Positions 33,182 to 41,239 of a stretch of 42,468 bases of DNA are shown here, piece by piece; the first letter of the stretch is position 1; every line of letters starts with the position of its first letter. The translations under genes and the position numbers were made by a program. Below the pieces are notes generated by a model. The model searched no databases, was not told where the DNA came from, and saw only the letters and a list, made by a program, of their open reading frames with translations. The DNA comes from a bacterium (GTDB lineage Bacteria; Myxococcota_A; UBA9042). Location: positions 1-42,468 of the forward strand of contig JAUIAC010000018.1 of NCBI GenBank assembly GCA_030425545.1. Reading direction: 5' to 3'.

Positions 33182-34165
33182 GCAGACAACCTGAACACTG
33201 ACAAGCTCGGTGGCACCGAGCGCTGTGTCGCCGCCCTGAGCCGCTGGGTCGCGTCCCGAAAAGGGCGCTTGACCGTCGGCCTGCTGGGCTGCGTTCCCGA
33301 GCCCAGGGCGCTCTGGGAGGCCGTTGGCGCTCGCGTCGTCACTTGGACGGGCACCCCGCGCGGCGTGAGCGGACTCAAGGCCAAGGTCGACGGCCGGGTC
33401 GACGTCGCGCTGCTGCATTTTTTTCCCCTGCGTACGCCGCTGAGCTGGAACCTGCGCGCGCGTCTCGGCTGTCGGGCGGTGATGGTCGACGACCACTCGG
33501 GCCAGGAGCGGAACCTGCCGGGGCCCATGGCCCGCGCGCGTCGATTCGTGATTCGCGGTCCCTTGGCCGCGGTGGACCGTGTGATCGGCGTCAGCGACTT
33601 TGTCACGCGCCGTGTCGCAGAGGTGACCGGGCTCCCGGCCCACCGACTGTCCACGGTGCACAACGGTGTGCAGACCCGGGCGGTCGGCCAGGCGGCTCCC
33701 CGGCAACCGAAGCTCGCGCTCGTCCTCGCCCGCGCTGGTGGCTCGCGCACGCGGCTCGGGGCGCTCGCGGCAGACGTATGTCCCAGGGCCAGGTTTATTG
33801 GCCTGCGGTCGGACGTGCCGGCGTTGATCTCCATGGCCGACGTCGTCGCTGTTCCGAGCGTGTGGGCAGAGGCCTACGGCCTTGTCGTCGCCGAGGCGCT
33901 GGCCGCTGGTCGGCCGCTGGTCGCCTCCCGGGTCGGCGGCATTCCGGAGCTGGTCCGAGACGGCGAGACCGGCCTGCTGGTCCCGCCCCACGACGCCTCT
34001 GCCCTGGCGGCGGCGCTGGACGTCTTGCTTGGTGACCACCGCGCCCGCGAGTCGCTCGGCCGCTCCGCCCAGGCAGACGCCCGTCGCCGTCTGACCGTCG
34101 AGCGCATGACCCATCAGATCGGAACGACCTTGACGGAGGTGCACCATGCTCGCGCTGCTGCCTGA
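33182..34165 (+). pseudogene. Glycosyltransferase family 4, 5'-truncated
   Basis: The frame begins with HADNLNTDKLGGTERC, recognisable as the first loop of GT4 enzymes (GGxE motif), but the initial strand and start codon that should precede it (about 8-12 residues) are missing; upstream codons belong to the broken Cys-rich gene read on the other strand. The rest is complete: a first Rossmann domain, VDDHSGQERN, SDFVTRRVAE, HNGV, and a C-terminal domain with SVWAEAYGLVVAEALAAGRP (the EX7E motif) and GIPELVRDGETGLLVPP. Family members move sugars from nucleotide donors into surface polysaccharides. It could still be expressed from an internal CTG/GTG, but it looks truncated. Its stop overlaps the PhyH gene. 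Confidence 0.7.
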
Positions 34166-35048
34166 CTCCAGGGTCTCACCCCTCCTCCTCTCTCTCGAGC
34201 GTGACGGCATGGTGATGCTGCCCTCCCTCCTGACCGGTACGCTGCTGCGAGAGGCTCAGCGCGCCTTTCGCGCTCGACTGGCGGCGCCCGCGAACCACCG
34301 TTTCCGGGGGTGGTACGCCACCGACCGCAACCGGCTCATCCTGGATGATGTGCTCGCCGACTCCGAAGGGCTGTTGCGCGCCGCGCTCGACCCCATCGTG
34401 CTCGATGTCGCTGACGCTTGGCTCCGCCGCTCGTGGCAGTTCACCGAGGCCAAGGGCTGGCGGACCCTGGCGACAGACAGCAGCTTTCACTGCTGGCACG
34501 GCGACGCCTGGTACGACGACGGTCACCATGACGCCGCGTTCCACGCGAGGGTGCCGCGCCGGCTCAAGCTCGCCGTCTACCTGAGTGACGTCGACGGTGG
34601 CGGTTTCGGATACGTGCCCGGCAGCCACGGTGATGTTCCGCACCGCACCCGGCGCGACGATGAGGTTCCGAAGGACCGCGTGCGCAACGTGCGTGGCCCG
34701 GCGGGGACCGGCTTTCTTTTCGACGTCTCCGGGACGCACCGACAGATCTGTCCGGTCCCAAAGGACCGCGACGCCGTGTTCTTGGTCATGAATGATCCAG
34801 CCGTCCCCGTGCAGCCGGCCGACGTCGCTGCCGATCGCTACCGTCCCCTCCGCCTGAACGCCGCGTTGATCGGTGGACTCTCGGCTCGCGAGCGGCGCGT
34901 GTTGGGGATCGGTCGCCGCGAGCTCTGGCGGTCGGGCGCCACGCCAGCGCTCCGTCAGCCCCATCTGGCCAGGGCGATCGGGGTTGCGTCTCTTGCGGCG
35001 CTTGGCATCGACAGCCTGGTCGCCCGAGTCCGTGCCCGCCTGACCTGA
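34146..35048 (+). CDS. Phytanoyl-CoA dioxygenase (PhyH) family oxygenase
   Basis: A 300-residue Fe(II)/2-oxoglutarate oxygenase of the PhyH family. The first metal ligands His118 and Asp120 lie in FHCWHGDAWYDD, VPGSH at 157-161 is the typical strand turn, and the second His is His198 in SGTHRQI. Binding of 2-oxoglutarate by a later Arg is expected; Arg199 next to His198 fits. Members hydroxylate lipids, sugars or secondary metabolites. Its start lies 20 bases inside the end of the GT4 gene, implying co-transcription, so a role in modifying a glycan or glycolipid made nearby is possible. Substrate not predictable. Confidence 0.83.
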   Translation: MLALLPDSRVSPLLLSLERDGMVMLPSLLTGTLLREAQRAFRARLAAPANHRFRGWYATDRNRLILDDVLADSEGLLRAALDPIVLDVADAWLRRSWQFTEAKGWRTLATDSSFHCWHGDAWYDDGHHDAAFHARVPRRLKLAVYLSDVDGGGFGYVPGSHGDVPHRTRRDDEVPKDRVRNVRGPAGTGFLFDVSGTHRQICPVPKDRDAVFLVMNDPAVPVQPADVAADRYRPLRLNAALIGGLSARERRVLGIGRRELWRSGATPALRQPHLARAIGVASLAALGIDSLVARVRARLT

Positions 35049-35118
35049 AGCCAGCCGTCTGGACACGTCGGACGCCCCACACACCCACCTGCGAGCAATC
35101 CCTCGATCGGAGTCAGCC

Positions 35119-35244
35119 ATGAACCTCCAGACCTTTTTCGTCGACGTGCGTCGCCAACGGACCTGGTTTCACGCCCTGGTCTACCGGGTAGGCAAGGCCG
35201 CGATGCACCACTTGACGGGGCATGACCCCGTCAGCTTCGAGTAG
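35119..35244 (+). CDS. Small 41-residue protein, function unknown
   Basis: A short frame starting MNLQTFFVDVRRQRTWFHALV at ATG 35119, with GGAG 8-9 bases upstream, and ending in TAG. It is aromatic and basic at its start, with no transmembrane helix. It lies 70 bases after the PhyH gene on the same strand, so it may belong to the same transcript. A perfect 8-bp hairpin (TGACGGGG/CCCCGTCA, 35213-35233) lies within its last codons. Coding status rests on start, ribosome site and composition only. Confidence 0.45.
   Translation: MNLQTFFVDVRRQRTWFHALVYRVGKAAMHHLTGHDPVSFE
35213..35233 (+). terminator. Perfect 8-bp hairpin after the PhyH gene
   Basis: TGACGGGG and CCCCGTCA form a perfect stem around the loop CATGA, in the end of the small ORF. 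No T-run follows, so it could be a terminator, a processing site or simply chance. It is the strongest stem in the 300 bases after PhyH. Confidence 0.35.
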
Positions 35245-35356
35245 GCGCGGCGATTCAGGCGCGTTGGACGGCGGCGCCGTCGGTCCCGCGGTGCAGGCGA
35301 AACTGTGGCTCCCGCGGAGCAGAGCACACGCTGCTCGCGTCGGGCGGGTCTCGGCG

Positions 35357-36148
35357 TCACGCTCGACGCCGCACGGTCGTGACCGCCAGCATGCAGAGGG
35401 TCAAGAGCAGCCAGGGAAGCGGGTCGTTCGGCGGCGCAGCAGCCGCGCAGCCCGTGGGCGGCGTCGCGCCGTCGTCCGCGTCGACGGCGCCGCTGGGTGT
35501 GACTTCCGCGGGGCAGGGCACATCGGCCCGCGGCTCCGAAGGCGCTTCGGCCAGCGTCTCGTGGAAGCGGCGGACCTCGTCCAGCAAGGGGATGACCTCC
35601 AGCATGGCCTCCGCGTCGAACTTCTCGACGGTTCCCACGCTCAGCCAGAGCTTCGCGGTCCGGCCGTCGGCCGGCCACGCCGCGAGCCAATAGTCCCCCG
35701 TCTCCGGCAACGTCACCGTCTGCTCCAGCAGAATCCAGGACTGGGTGCTGCTGAATGGCTCGTCGAAGAGGGTGCCCTCCTGCGGCGTCGCGGCGGGCCA
35801 CGTTCGTCCGGTGGAGGCAGGGGCTGCAAAGGGCAGCGCGACGGGTGGCAGGCCCGGCCCCAGCAGAGCCAGCGCGAAAGGCCGGTGGGCGAGTCGCTCG
35901 AGCACCGGCACGCCGAGCTGCACGAAGAGCGCGTCGCCCGCCTTGGCCGGGATTCGGAACCAGAGCCGACGGGCGTCGCAGGTCGCCCGGTGGTAGACGA
36001 CCTGCGACAGCTCGATGTCTTGGACCACGTAGGCGTCTTTCGGCGTCGACCAGGCGCCATCTTGCAACGCGGGTCGGTGGCCAAGCGCGGGACTGGCCCA
36101 CATCGTGCAGAGAATCAGGGTGAGCGTCTGGCGTGAGTACGTCGGCAT
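35357..36148 (-). CDS. Exported protein with MYXO-CTERM-like C-terminus
   Basis: The ATG at 36148 has AAGAGG upstream and gives a signal peptide ending ALG-HRP. The 263-residue product has a beta-rich domain (for example LSQVVYHRATCDARRLWFRIPAKAGDAL and TVTLPETGDYWLAAWPADG) of no recognised family. It resembles domains that describe pressure- or force-like exported adhesion or pre-peptidase C-terminal (PPC) modules, but weakly. The C-terminus is a Pro/Ala linker, GC, then a hydrophobic helix and RRR, matching the MYXO-CTERM arrangement seen in the phospholipase-like protein at 24541-27108. This predicts cell-surface sorting. Convergent with the small ORF at 35119-35244, which ends 113 bases before it. 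Function unknown. Confidence 0.72.
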   Translation of the reverse strand: MPTYSRQTLTLILCTMWASPALGHRPALQDGAWSTPKDAYVVQDIELSQVVYHRATCDARRLWFRIPAKAGDALFVQLGVPVLERLAHRPFALALLGPGLPPVALPFAAPASTGRTWPAATPQEGTLFDEPFSSTQSWILLEQTVTLPETGDYWLAAWPADGRTAKLWLSVGTVEKFDAEAMLEVIPLLDEVRRFHETLAEAPSEPRADVPCPAEVTPSGAVDADDGATPPTGCAAAAPPNDPLPWLLLTLCMLAVTTVRRRA

Positions 36149-36267
36149 GGTGAGACCTCTTGGGGGCCCGTGGGATGCGACGGCTGACCAAAGGTTGCAG
36201 GCGGTGCGCCGCTTGCCGCGACCCTCGGTGGAGTTGGCCGCCATGCCTTCGACGTCCGGAGGTGTTC

Positions 36268-36506
36268 ATGCATCGGGCGGCCTCTTGTGCCCCGTCTTTC
36301 GTGCTGTCTGTCGCCTCTGGCCGTGGGGGGCGGGACCGACTCTGTCGAGGCTGGCCCATCGACCGGCACGTCGAGCTCAAGCGACGCCGCCAAACGAGCC
36401 GCCGTGCATCGGCGGCGGCTGGCGCGTCGACGCCGGCACCGCGTGTGTGCGCAACAACAGCAACAAGATGCCGTGGAACGACGACGTACTCTGCTGCAAG
36501 GACTGA
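36268..36506 (+). pseudogene. Small Cys-rich lipoprotein remnant with two frameshifts
   Basis: An ATG at 36268 follows a strong ribosome site (GGAGGT, 36258-36263). The first frame gives MHRAASCAPSFVLSVASG; after a G6 run near 36325 the next frame gives GGGTDSVEAGPSTGTSSSSDAA; around 36390 a third frame continues PNEPPCIGGGWRVDAG, then TACVRNNSNKMPWN and the end CCKD. Together they read as an approximately 78-residue exported protein with a Ser/Thr linker and a four-Cys tail. Each frameshift would need one inserted base. A decayed gene or two sequencing errors are equally possible; the rest of 36149-36543 shows no gene. Confidence 0.5.
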
Positions 36507-36543
36507 GGGTCCCGCCCGGACTGGGAGGCCCGGGGAGGCCCGC

Positions 36544-37548
36544 TCACTCCGGGCGAGTGCTCCGCGAGGGAGCTGCGGCGCGCAGCAGTCGCTTGGCTTG
36601 ATTGGGGACGAGCGAGAGGTGGCCCTCTCCGGTGACCACATGGAACGACGCCCCAGGGATCGCAGCGGCAAGGGCGCGGTTCGCGCGCATCGAGGCCATC
36701 TCGTCATGGTCACCGATGAAGACCTCAGTGCGGACACGAATCTCGTTGACTTTGAACCCCCAGTCCCGTCGATAGAGCAGGTGCTCTGTGACGGATCCTG
36801 CTACCCCCTGCGCGTAGCCAAGCCGCTTGCTTGCGACGTAGTCGGCGCCATGGGCCGCGAGGAACGCAGCGTCGGCGTCCCCAACGCCGCCTTGGGTTTG
36901 GCGAAGCAACTTGGCCGGGTCCTCCGTGGCGAGTCTGCGCTGCTGCTCGAGCAGCTTGCGCAGCGCCCACGGTGACCAATCTGCGAGCTTGGCGACCAGT
37001 CGAAATGGCAGGGCGATGTCGTTGGCCAGTGAAGCGAATGGCGGTGGTGGCGCTGCCCCGACGAGCACCAACGCGGTGACCCGATCCGGCAACGCCCAAG
37101 CCGTGGCTAGGCCGTGTGGTGCGCCACCCGAGAGCGCAATGACACCAAAGCGGTCGATGTTCAGGTGCGAGGCGAGGGCGGCGACGTCGTCAGGCCAATC
37201 CAGCAGACGACGGCTGGGCGCTGGGTCGGAGTCTCCGAAGCCGGGCCGGTCTGGGGCGATGACACGCAGCCCGAGCCTGCGGGCGTGGGTCGCGAGTGCG
37301 GCTCCCTCAAGGCGGGAGCTGTCTCCCCCTGAGAAGTAGAAGATGGCCTGGCCGCGGCGGTCTCCATATTCGGCGTAGGTCAGGCGTCTGCCGTTGACGA
37401 TGACGACTCCGTCAGGTCCGCGCGCGGTGAGTCGCTCGATTTGGGTCGTCATGTGCATGTCCAGGATTTGGGGATGGGAGCATGCGCTCGCGGCGAGGGC
37501 AAACAGCATGGCCGCCGTCGTGGTAGTTCTGTGGGACTTGTGGTTCAT
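36544..37548 (-). CDS. Alpha/beta hydrolase lipoprotein
   Basis: The ATG at 37548 gives a 334-residue protein with a signal sequence ending LAASAC (Cys23), a good lipobox; the ORF extends to 37575 without better support. The hydrolase core has YFSGGDSSR for the oxyanion region, APDRPGFGDSDP, nucleophile Ser140 in VIALSGGAP, acid in FIGDHDE and His in GEGHLS. The motif is A-L-S-G-G rather than the usual GxSxG, but the SGGAPHGLA context is typical of the family. Likely an extracytoplasmic esterase or lactonase. It is divergent from an AraC-type regulator gene, 95 bases away, which may control it. Confidence 0.83.
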   Translation of the reverse strand: MNHKSHRTTTTAAMLFALAASACSHPQILDMHMTTQIERLTARGPDGVVIVNGRRLTYAEYGDRRGQAIFYFSGGDSSRLEGAALATHARRLGLRVIAPDRPGFGDSDPAPSRRLLDWPDDVAALASHLNIDRFGVIALSGGAPHGLATAWALPDRVTALVLVGAAPPPPFASLANDIALPFRLVAKLADWSPWALRKLLEQQRRLATEDPAKLLRQTQGGVGDADAAFLAAHGADYVASKRLGYAQGVAGSVTEHLLYRRDWGFKVNEIRVRTEVFIGDHDEMASMRANRALAAAIPGASFHVVTGEGHLSLVPNQAKRLLRAAAPSRSTRPE

Positions 37549-37643
37549 GACGCCTCCGGCTGGTCGTGTTCCCATGGTGGTCGCGGGCGCGCTGCGCGCG
37601 CAGTGACCAAGGCGGACAACGGGATGACACTTCTGGCCAGGTC

Positions 37644-38621
37644 ATGAGCGGGGCGACGGTCACGAGCCTCGCGTTCGCGCCGTTGCTCCGCGTGGCACGG
37701 GCTGCGGGAGGTGTCCTCGGGCGCCGGGTGGTCAACGTGGCTGGCCCGCTGCCGGACCCCGCGTCCCTGCAGGAGCACGTCCCGGTCGAACGCTATCTCG
37801 ACTGCTGGTCAGCCCTTGAAAGCTCGCTCGGGGGCCAGGTCGCCGTTGACGCGGTCGTCGCCCAATCCAATCTGGCTGACCTCGAGATTTTTGGCTTTCT
37901 CGCCACGACAGCCGTCGATCTCAACGCCGCGTTTACCCGGATCGCTGCGGTCCGCGTGCTGTGGGCGGTGGGGGCTGGTTGGTCCGTGGTGCGCGACGAG
38001 CAGAGTGTCACGCTGCGGTATCATCCCTGGGCCACGGCGCACCCCGGCAGCGACGTCGCTTCGGCCTTCGCCGTCACCGATATGTTGCGCAGCATTCGTC
38101 AGATTGCTGGCGCAGACGTGCAGCCGCTCGCCCTCGTCATAGACCACGAGAGCTGCACCTATCGCTTGACGCTCGACGTCGACATCGGCGCCCGCAAGGC
38201 GCTGCAGTTTGACGACCGTCTCCATGACTTCTTTGTTCGTGAGTGTGAGGCTCTCATCACGCGGCTGCCGACCTCGGATGACTGGCTCGCTCGGACGACC
38301 GCTGCGCTCGCTCGAGCGCACGCTGGCACCATCCCGACCGCTGCGCTCGTGGCCAGACAGCTCGCGGTGAGCCCGCGGACGCTGCGACGTCGCCTCGCAG
38401 ACAATGGCACCACCTTTGGCCAGCTCCGTAGCAGCGTCGCGCTCGAACTCGCGCAGGCCTACCTCGCACGGGGCCTGTCCACCGCCGAGACGGCGTATGC
38501 CCTCGGATATGCCGAGCCACGCGCCTTCTTCCGCGCGTTCAAGGGCTGGACAGGCTCGACGCCGCGGCAGTTCGCCGACGCTCTCCGCGCGTCGCCCGCA
38601 ACAACGCCGTCGACACGCTGA
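37644..38621 (+). CDS. AraC-family transcriptional regulator
   Basis: A 325-residue regulator starting at ATG 37644. The N-terminal 200 residues form the OruR/ArgR-type sensor domain (Arabinose_bd-like, including PLPDPASLQEHVPVERYLDCW). The C-terminal 100 residues are the double helix-turn-helix of AraC proteins: PTAALVARQLAVSPRTLRRRLADNGTTFGQL, LAQAYLARGLSTAETAYALGY and EPRAFFRAFKGWTGSTPRQF. It should bind DNA near its own promoter and be activated by a small molecule of unknown kind. It shares a 95-base divergent region with the alpha/beta hydrolase lipoprotein, so that gene is the obvious candidate target. Confidence 0.9.
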   Translation: MSGATVTSLAFAPLLRVARAAGGVLGRRVVNVAGPLPDPASLQEHVPVERYLDCWSALESSLGGQVAVDAVVAQSNLADLEIFGFLATTAVDLNAAFTRIAAVRVLWAVGAGWSVVRDEQSVTLRYHPWATAHPGSDVASAFAVTDMLRSIRQIAGADVQPLALVIDHESCTYRLTLDVDIGARKALQFDDRLHDFFVRECEALITRLPTSDDWLARTTAALARAHAGTIPTAALVARQLAVSPRTLRRRLADNGTTFGQLRSSVALELAQAYLARGLSTAETAYALGYAEPRAFFRAFKGWTGSTPRQFADALRASPATTPSTR

Positions 38622-38744
38622 CGTGCGTGGGGGCTGGAGCGGCTGTGGGTCGCCTCTCGGTGTTGCGACGTGTTTGGAGGGCTCTGCCCCCGGGTTGAGC
38701 GTCCGACGCTGTCCGCGTCGTCTCCGCCGTTGATCGGCCCGCCT

Positions 38745-39530
38745 TCAGCGATCGAGCACCCGCCGCAGAAACGCGCCGCTCTTGTGGGCGATGGCGCTGA
38801 ACGTGGCGCTGATCTCCCCGTCTGCGCCGGTCGCGCTCGGCGAGCGTGCCAGTAGCCGCTCGAGCCGCTTGCCGTCGACGTGGTTCGGATCGGCCTTCAA
38901 GCAGATCTCCAGCCACCGCATGGCGTCGCGGGTGTCCCCGTCGTGCCGGCGCATGTGGGCGAGCAGGTACGCGGCCTGCGCGCGGTACGCGCCGGCGATC
39001 TCGCGCTCTACGACCCGGGTCCACAGGCTCCTGGCGGCGGCCGTGCGCGACTCCAGGGGATGCGAGGTGTCCCCCAAGACGGCCTGGCCCAGCAGCAGCT
39101 CGATCTCGGACTGCGGCACGTCGGGGGCCTGACGCCGCAGGTCGTGGATCGCCTGCTGGGCGGTGGCGAAGTCCCGCTTGGCGAGCAGCGCGCGAATCCC
39201 GCGCAGGCGCCCCTCGGCGTCGACGACGTCGGCCTGGCCCGTGCGCAGCAGCGTCGCGCGATAGGCCTCGCGTTCGGCGGGCTTGCCGATGCGCGCGAAG
39301 GCCTGCGACAGGGCCCGGGTCGCCCGCTCGACGTCGGCCGTGTGCTCGCCCTTTCCCCTGAAGATCGCCCGGTCCGGGTGGAGCAGGACACACAGGTCCC
39401 GGTGAGCGAGCTCAACCTCGCGTTGCGCTGCGTTCTGGCTCAGCCCGAGCATCGCGAAGGCGTCGGCGCCGTTCTCGATCCGCTCGAGCACCTCGGCCAG
39501 CGCCTCGAGGGATGGTTGTGTTGTCGCCAC
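38745..39530 (-). CDS. J-domain protein with TPR-like region
   Basis: A 261-residue protein starting at a GTG with GAGGT upstream. Residues 20-95 form a J domain: DAFAMLGLSQNAAQREVELAHRDL, with HPD in VLLHPDRA, so it should stimulate a DnaK-type ATPase. The rest is helical and TPR-like (RALLAKRDFATAQQAIHDLR, ESRTAAARSLWTRVVE, AAYLLAHMRRHDGDTRDAMRWLEICLKADPNH), suggesting protein binding. No Gly/Phe or zinc-finger region of DnaJ is present, so it is a type III J-protein. Partner unknown. It is divergent from the repeat lipoprotein at 39925. Confidence 0.82.
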   Translation of the reverse strand: MATTQPSLEALAEVLERIENGADAFAMLGLSQNAAQREVELAHRDLCVLLHPDRAIFRGKGEHTADVERATRALSQAFARIGKPAEREAYRATLLRTGQADVVDAEGRLRGIRALLAKRDFATAQQAIHDLRRQAPDVPQSEIELLLGQAVLGDTSHPLESRTAAARSLWTRVVEREIAGAYRAQAAYLLAHMRRHDGDTRDAMRWLEICLKADPNHVDGKRLERLLARSPSATGADGEISATFSAIAHKSGAFLRRVLDR

Positions 39531-39924
39531 GGTGACCTCGACTCCAAGTGAGGGGCGGCGGGCCCAACCTGGGAGGCGCCCGCTCTACATGCCCTGTTGT
39601 TTCGTCTGATGGGCAAAGACATACCGAATGCCTCGGCCAAGGGACAGCGCAATCCTGGCGTGACCGCAAAGCTTCACGATGTGGCTGGTGCCGCGCTCGC
39701 CTCGTCAGCCGTGGACTGCGTCCTGCCGCGCCGCTCGCTCTTGCGGCTGCGGAGGGCGACCGTGCGTTGGTACTGGGGGGCTCGCTGGGGCAGGGTGGGG
39801 GACCGGAGCGGTCAGGTCCTGCTCGCCCTGTCCGGGCCGCCACGGCTCGGTTCACGGTGCGCATCTCTCGGTGGATGGCCACTTGCAGCCGATCTCCCGC
39901 AAGGTCCAACGGAGGCGCGGCGCC
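39531..39924. other. Divergent intergenic region, 394 bp
   Basis: No gene with start, ribosome site and family signature was found. The region separates two divergent genes. A relatively AT-rich patch at 39598-39630 contains TTGTTT and CATACC 17 bases apart on the plus strand, a weak promoter match. The ribosome site GGAGGC of the lipoprotein gene lies at 39911-39916. Otherwise nothing is seen. Confidence 0.4.
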
Positions 39925-41079
39925 ATGCACAACACGTCCATCATCCCGCTCGTCGCGTGTCTGATGTGCGTCGCCGGATGCGGGACGCCTGGTGACGGAG
40001 ACCGGGGCGCCGACGTCCACACCGGAACCGACGTCGACACTGACGCCCTCGTGGACGCTGGCGCGGCCGCGGACACTGGCGCCCCCGTGGACACTGGCGC
40101 TGACGTCGATACCGGCGCTGACGTCGATACCGGCGCTGACGTCGATACCGGCGCTGACGTCGATACCGGCGCTGACGTCGATTCCGGCGCCGACGTCGCT
40201 TGGTCAGACGCCGGCGCCGAGACCTCGGTGGTCAGCGACATCGGCGATGGCGACGCGCAGGGATGCACCGGCGCGGCGCCAGACTGCGCCCAGTTCTGCG
40301 GGAGTGACTTCAAGGTCGGGGTCGCTACCTGCAGCGGCGCAAAGTGGGTCTGCGCCGACGGCGTGGTGAAGCCCGACTGCCCCAAGGACACCTGCTGGGG
40401 AGCGCAGCCAGAGGGCTATGTGTGCGAGGCGGGCAAGTGGCTCTGCAAGCCGAGCGCGGCCCACTATGCGACGTGTCCGACCACGATGTGCGCGACCTGT
40501 GACGGCTTCGCCGGGCTGGTGATCCAGGGCGGCTGTTCGTGCGCCTGCACGGCCGGACAGGTCGTCTGCACCAAGGTCGCGCCGGCGTGTGACGCGACGT
40601 TCTCGAGCGATCTCTCCGACGTCGCGCTCGTCTTTCCGCCCGGCCCGTGCACGGCGACCTTGGCTGAGGCGGCGGCGGGGCTCGTCATCCCCTACAAGGT
40701 CATCGTCGCGCAGCCGGTGACCGACGTCGTCGCGCTGCCCATGGACGCGGGGCAGTGTGGCCAACCCGACAAGAGCGGCCTCGTCCCCTTCGCGAAGGTC
40801 GAGGGCGGCGGGCACAAGTGGTGTGTCTGTGACGCAGGCCTGTGCATGGGGCCGAGCGGGACGACCAAGACGCTCGCCGCGGGGACCTTCGGCGGCGCCT
40901 TCACGTGGGACGGCGTCAACTGGTCCGGCCCCTCGGACACCGGCAACCCCAAGGGCAAGCCCTTCCCCGCAGGCAAGTACACCGTCTCGTTGCAGGCCAA
41001 GGGCTACCGGGTGGACGCCGCGAAGGGCAAGGTGCCCTTCACCCTCTCCGCGACGCGTTCCCTCGTGCTCGTGCCCTGA
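39925..41079 (+). CDS. Cys-rich lipoprotein with variable Asp/Thr repeat linker
   Basis: The ATG at 39925 has GGAGGC upstream. The N-terminus LVACLMCVAGC gives a lipobox (Cys19). Residues 25-95 are a DTGADV-type linker, coded in part by an 18-bp tandem repeat (40099-40188). Next come about eight paired Cys in a module (CAQFCGSDFKVGVATCSGAKW, CDGFAGL, CSCACTAGQ), then a beta-rich C-terminal domain of about 160 residues ending SATRSLVLVP. The C-terminal part has a Cys-rich loop HKWCVCDAGLC. The protein is 384 residues. It should be anchored outside the cell by its lipid; no enzymatic motif is visible. Confidence 0.83.
   Translation: MHNTSIIPLVACLMCVAGCGTPGDGDRGADVHTGTDVDTDALVDAGAAADTGAPVDTGADVDTGADVDTGADVDTGADVDTGADVDSGADVAWSDAGAETSVVSDIGDGDAQGCTGAAPDCAQFCGSDFKVGVATCSGAKWVCADGVVKPDCPKDTCWGAQPEGYVCEAGKWLCKPSAAHYATCPTTMCATCDGFAGLVIQGGCSCACTAGQVVCTKVAPACDATFSSDLSDVALVFPPGPCTATLAEAAAGLVIPYKVIVAQPVTDVVALPMDAGQCGQPDKSGLVPFAKVEGGGHKWCVCDAGLCMGPSGTTKTLAAGTFGGAFTWDGVNWSGPSDTGNPKGKPFPAGKYTVSLQAKGYRVDAAKGKVPFTLSATRSLVLVP
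40099..40188 (+). repeat. 18-bp tandem repeat inside the lipoprotein gene
   Basis: The unit GCTGACGTCGATACCGGC occurs four times perfectly (40099, 40117, 40135, 40153) plus one copy with a single change (40171). It keeps the reading frame and encodes ADVDTG. Exact repetition at the nucleotide level suggests recent slippage and possible length variation between strains. Confidence 0.93.
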
Positions 41080-41239
41080 CGGACTGCGGCGCCGCTTGTC
41101 GTCGCCGGAACGTGCCCGGCCGCCCGCGCACAGGGAGGCCAACGTGGCGGCGTGGCGCGAGCCCACCCCGCGGCTGCGCCCAGGCGCCCTGGTCGCTGCC
41201 AGGCCGCCGCGCTAGCCTGGGTCCGACCTAGGAGCCGAC

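Noticed and set aside
33182-33834. N-terminal part of the Cys-rich protein on the minus strand
   Set aside because: The translation is Arg/Ser/Pro-rich with no Cys modules; it is antisense to the GT4 gene, which has clear family motifs.
39551-39964. Plus-strand ORF of 138 residues before the repeat lipoprotein
   Set aside because: Arg/Ser/Gly-rich translation, no domain, overlaps the supported lipoprotein start in another frame.
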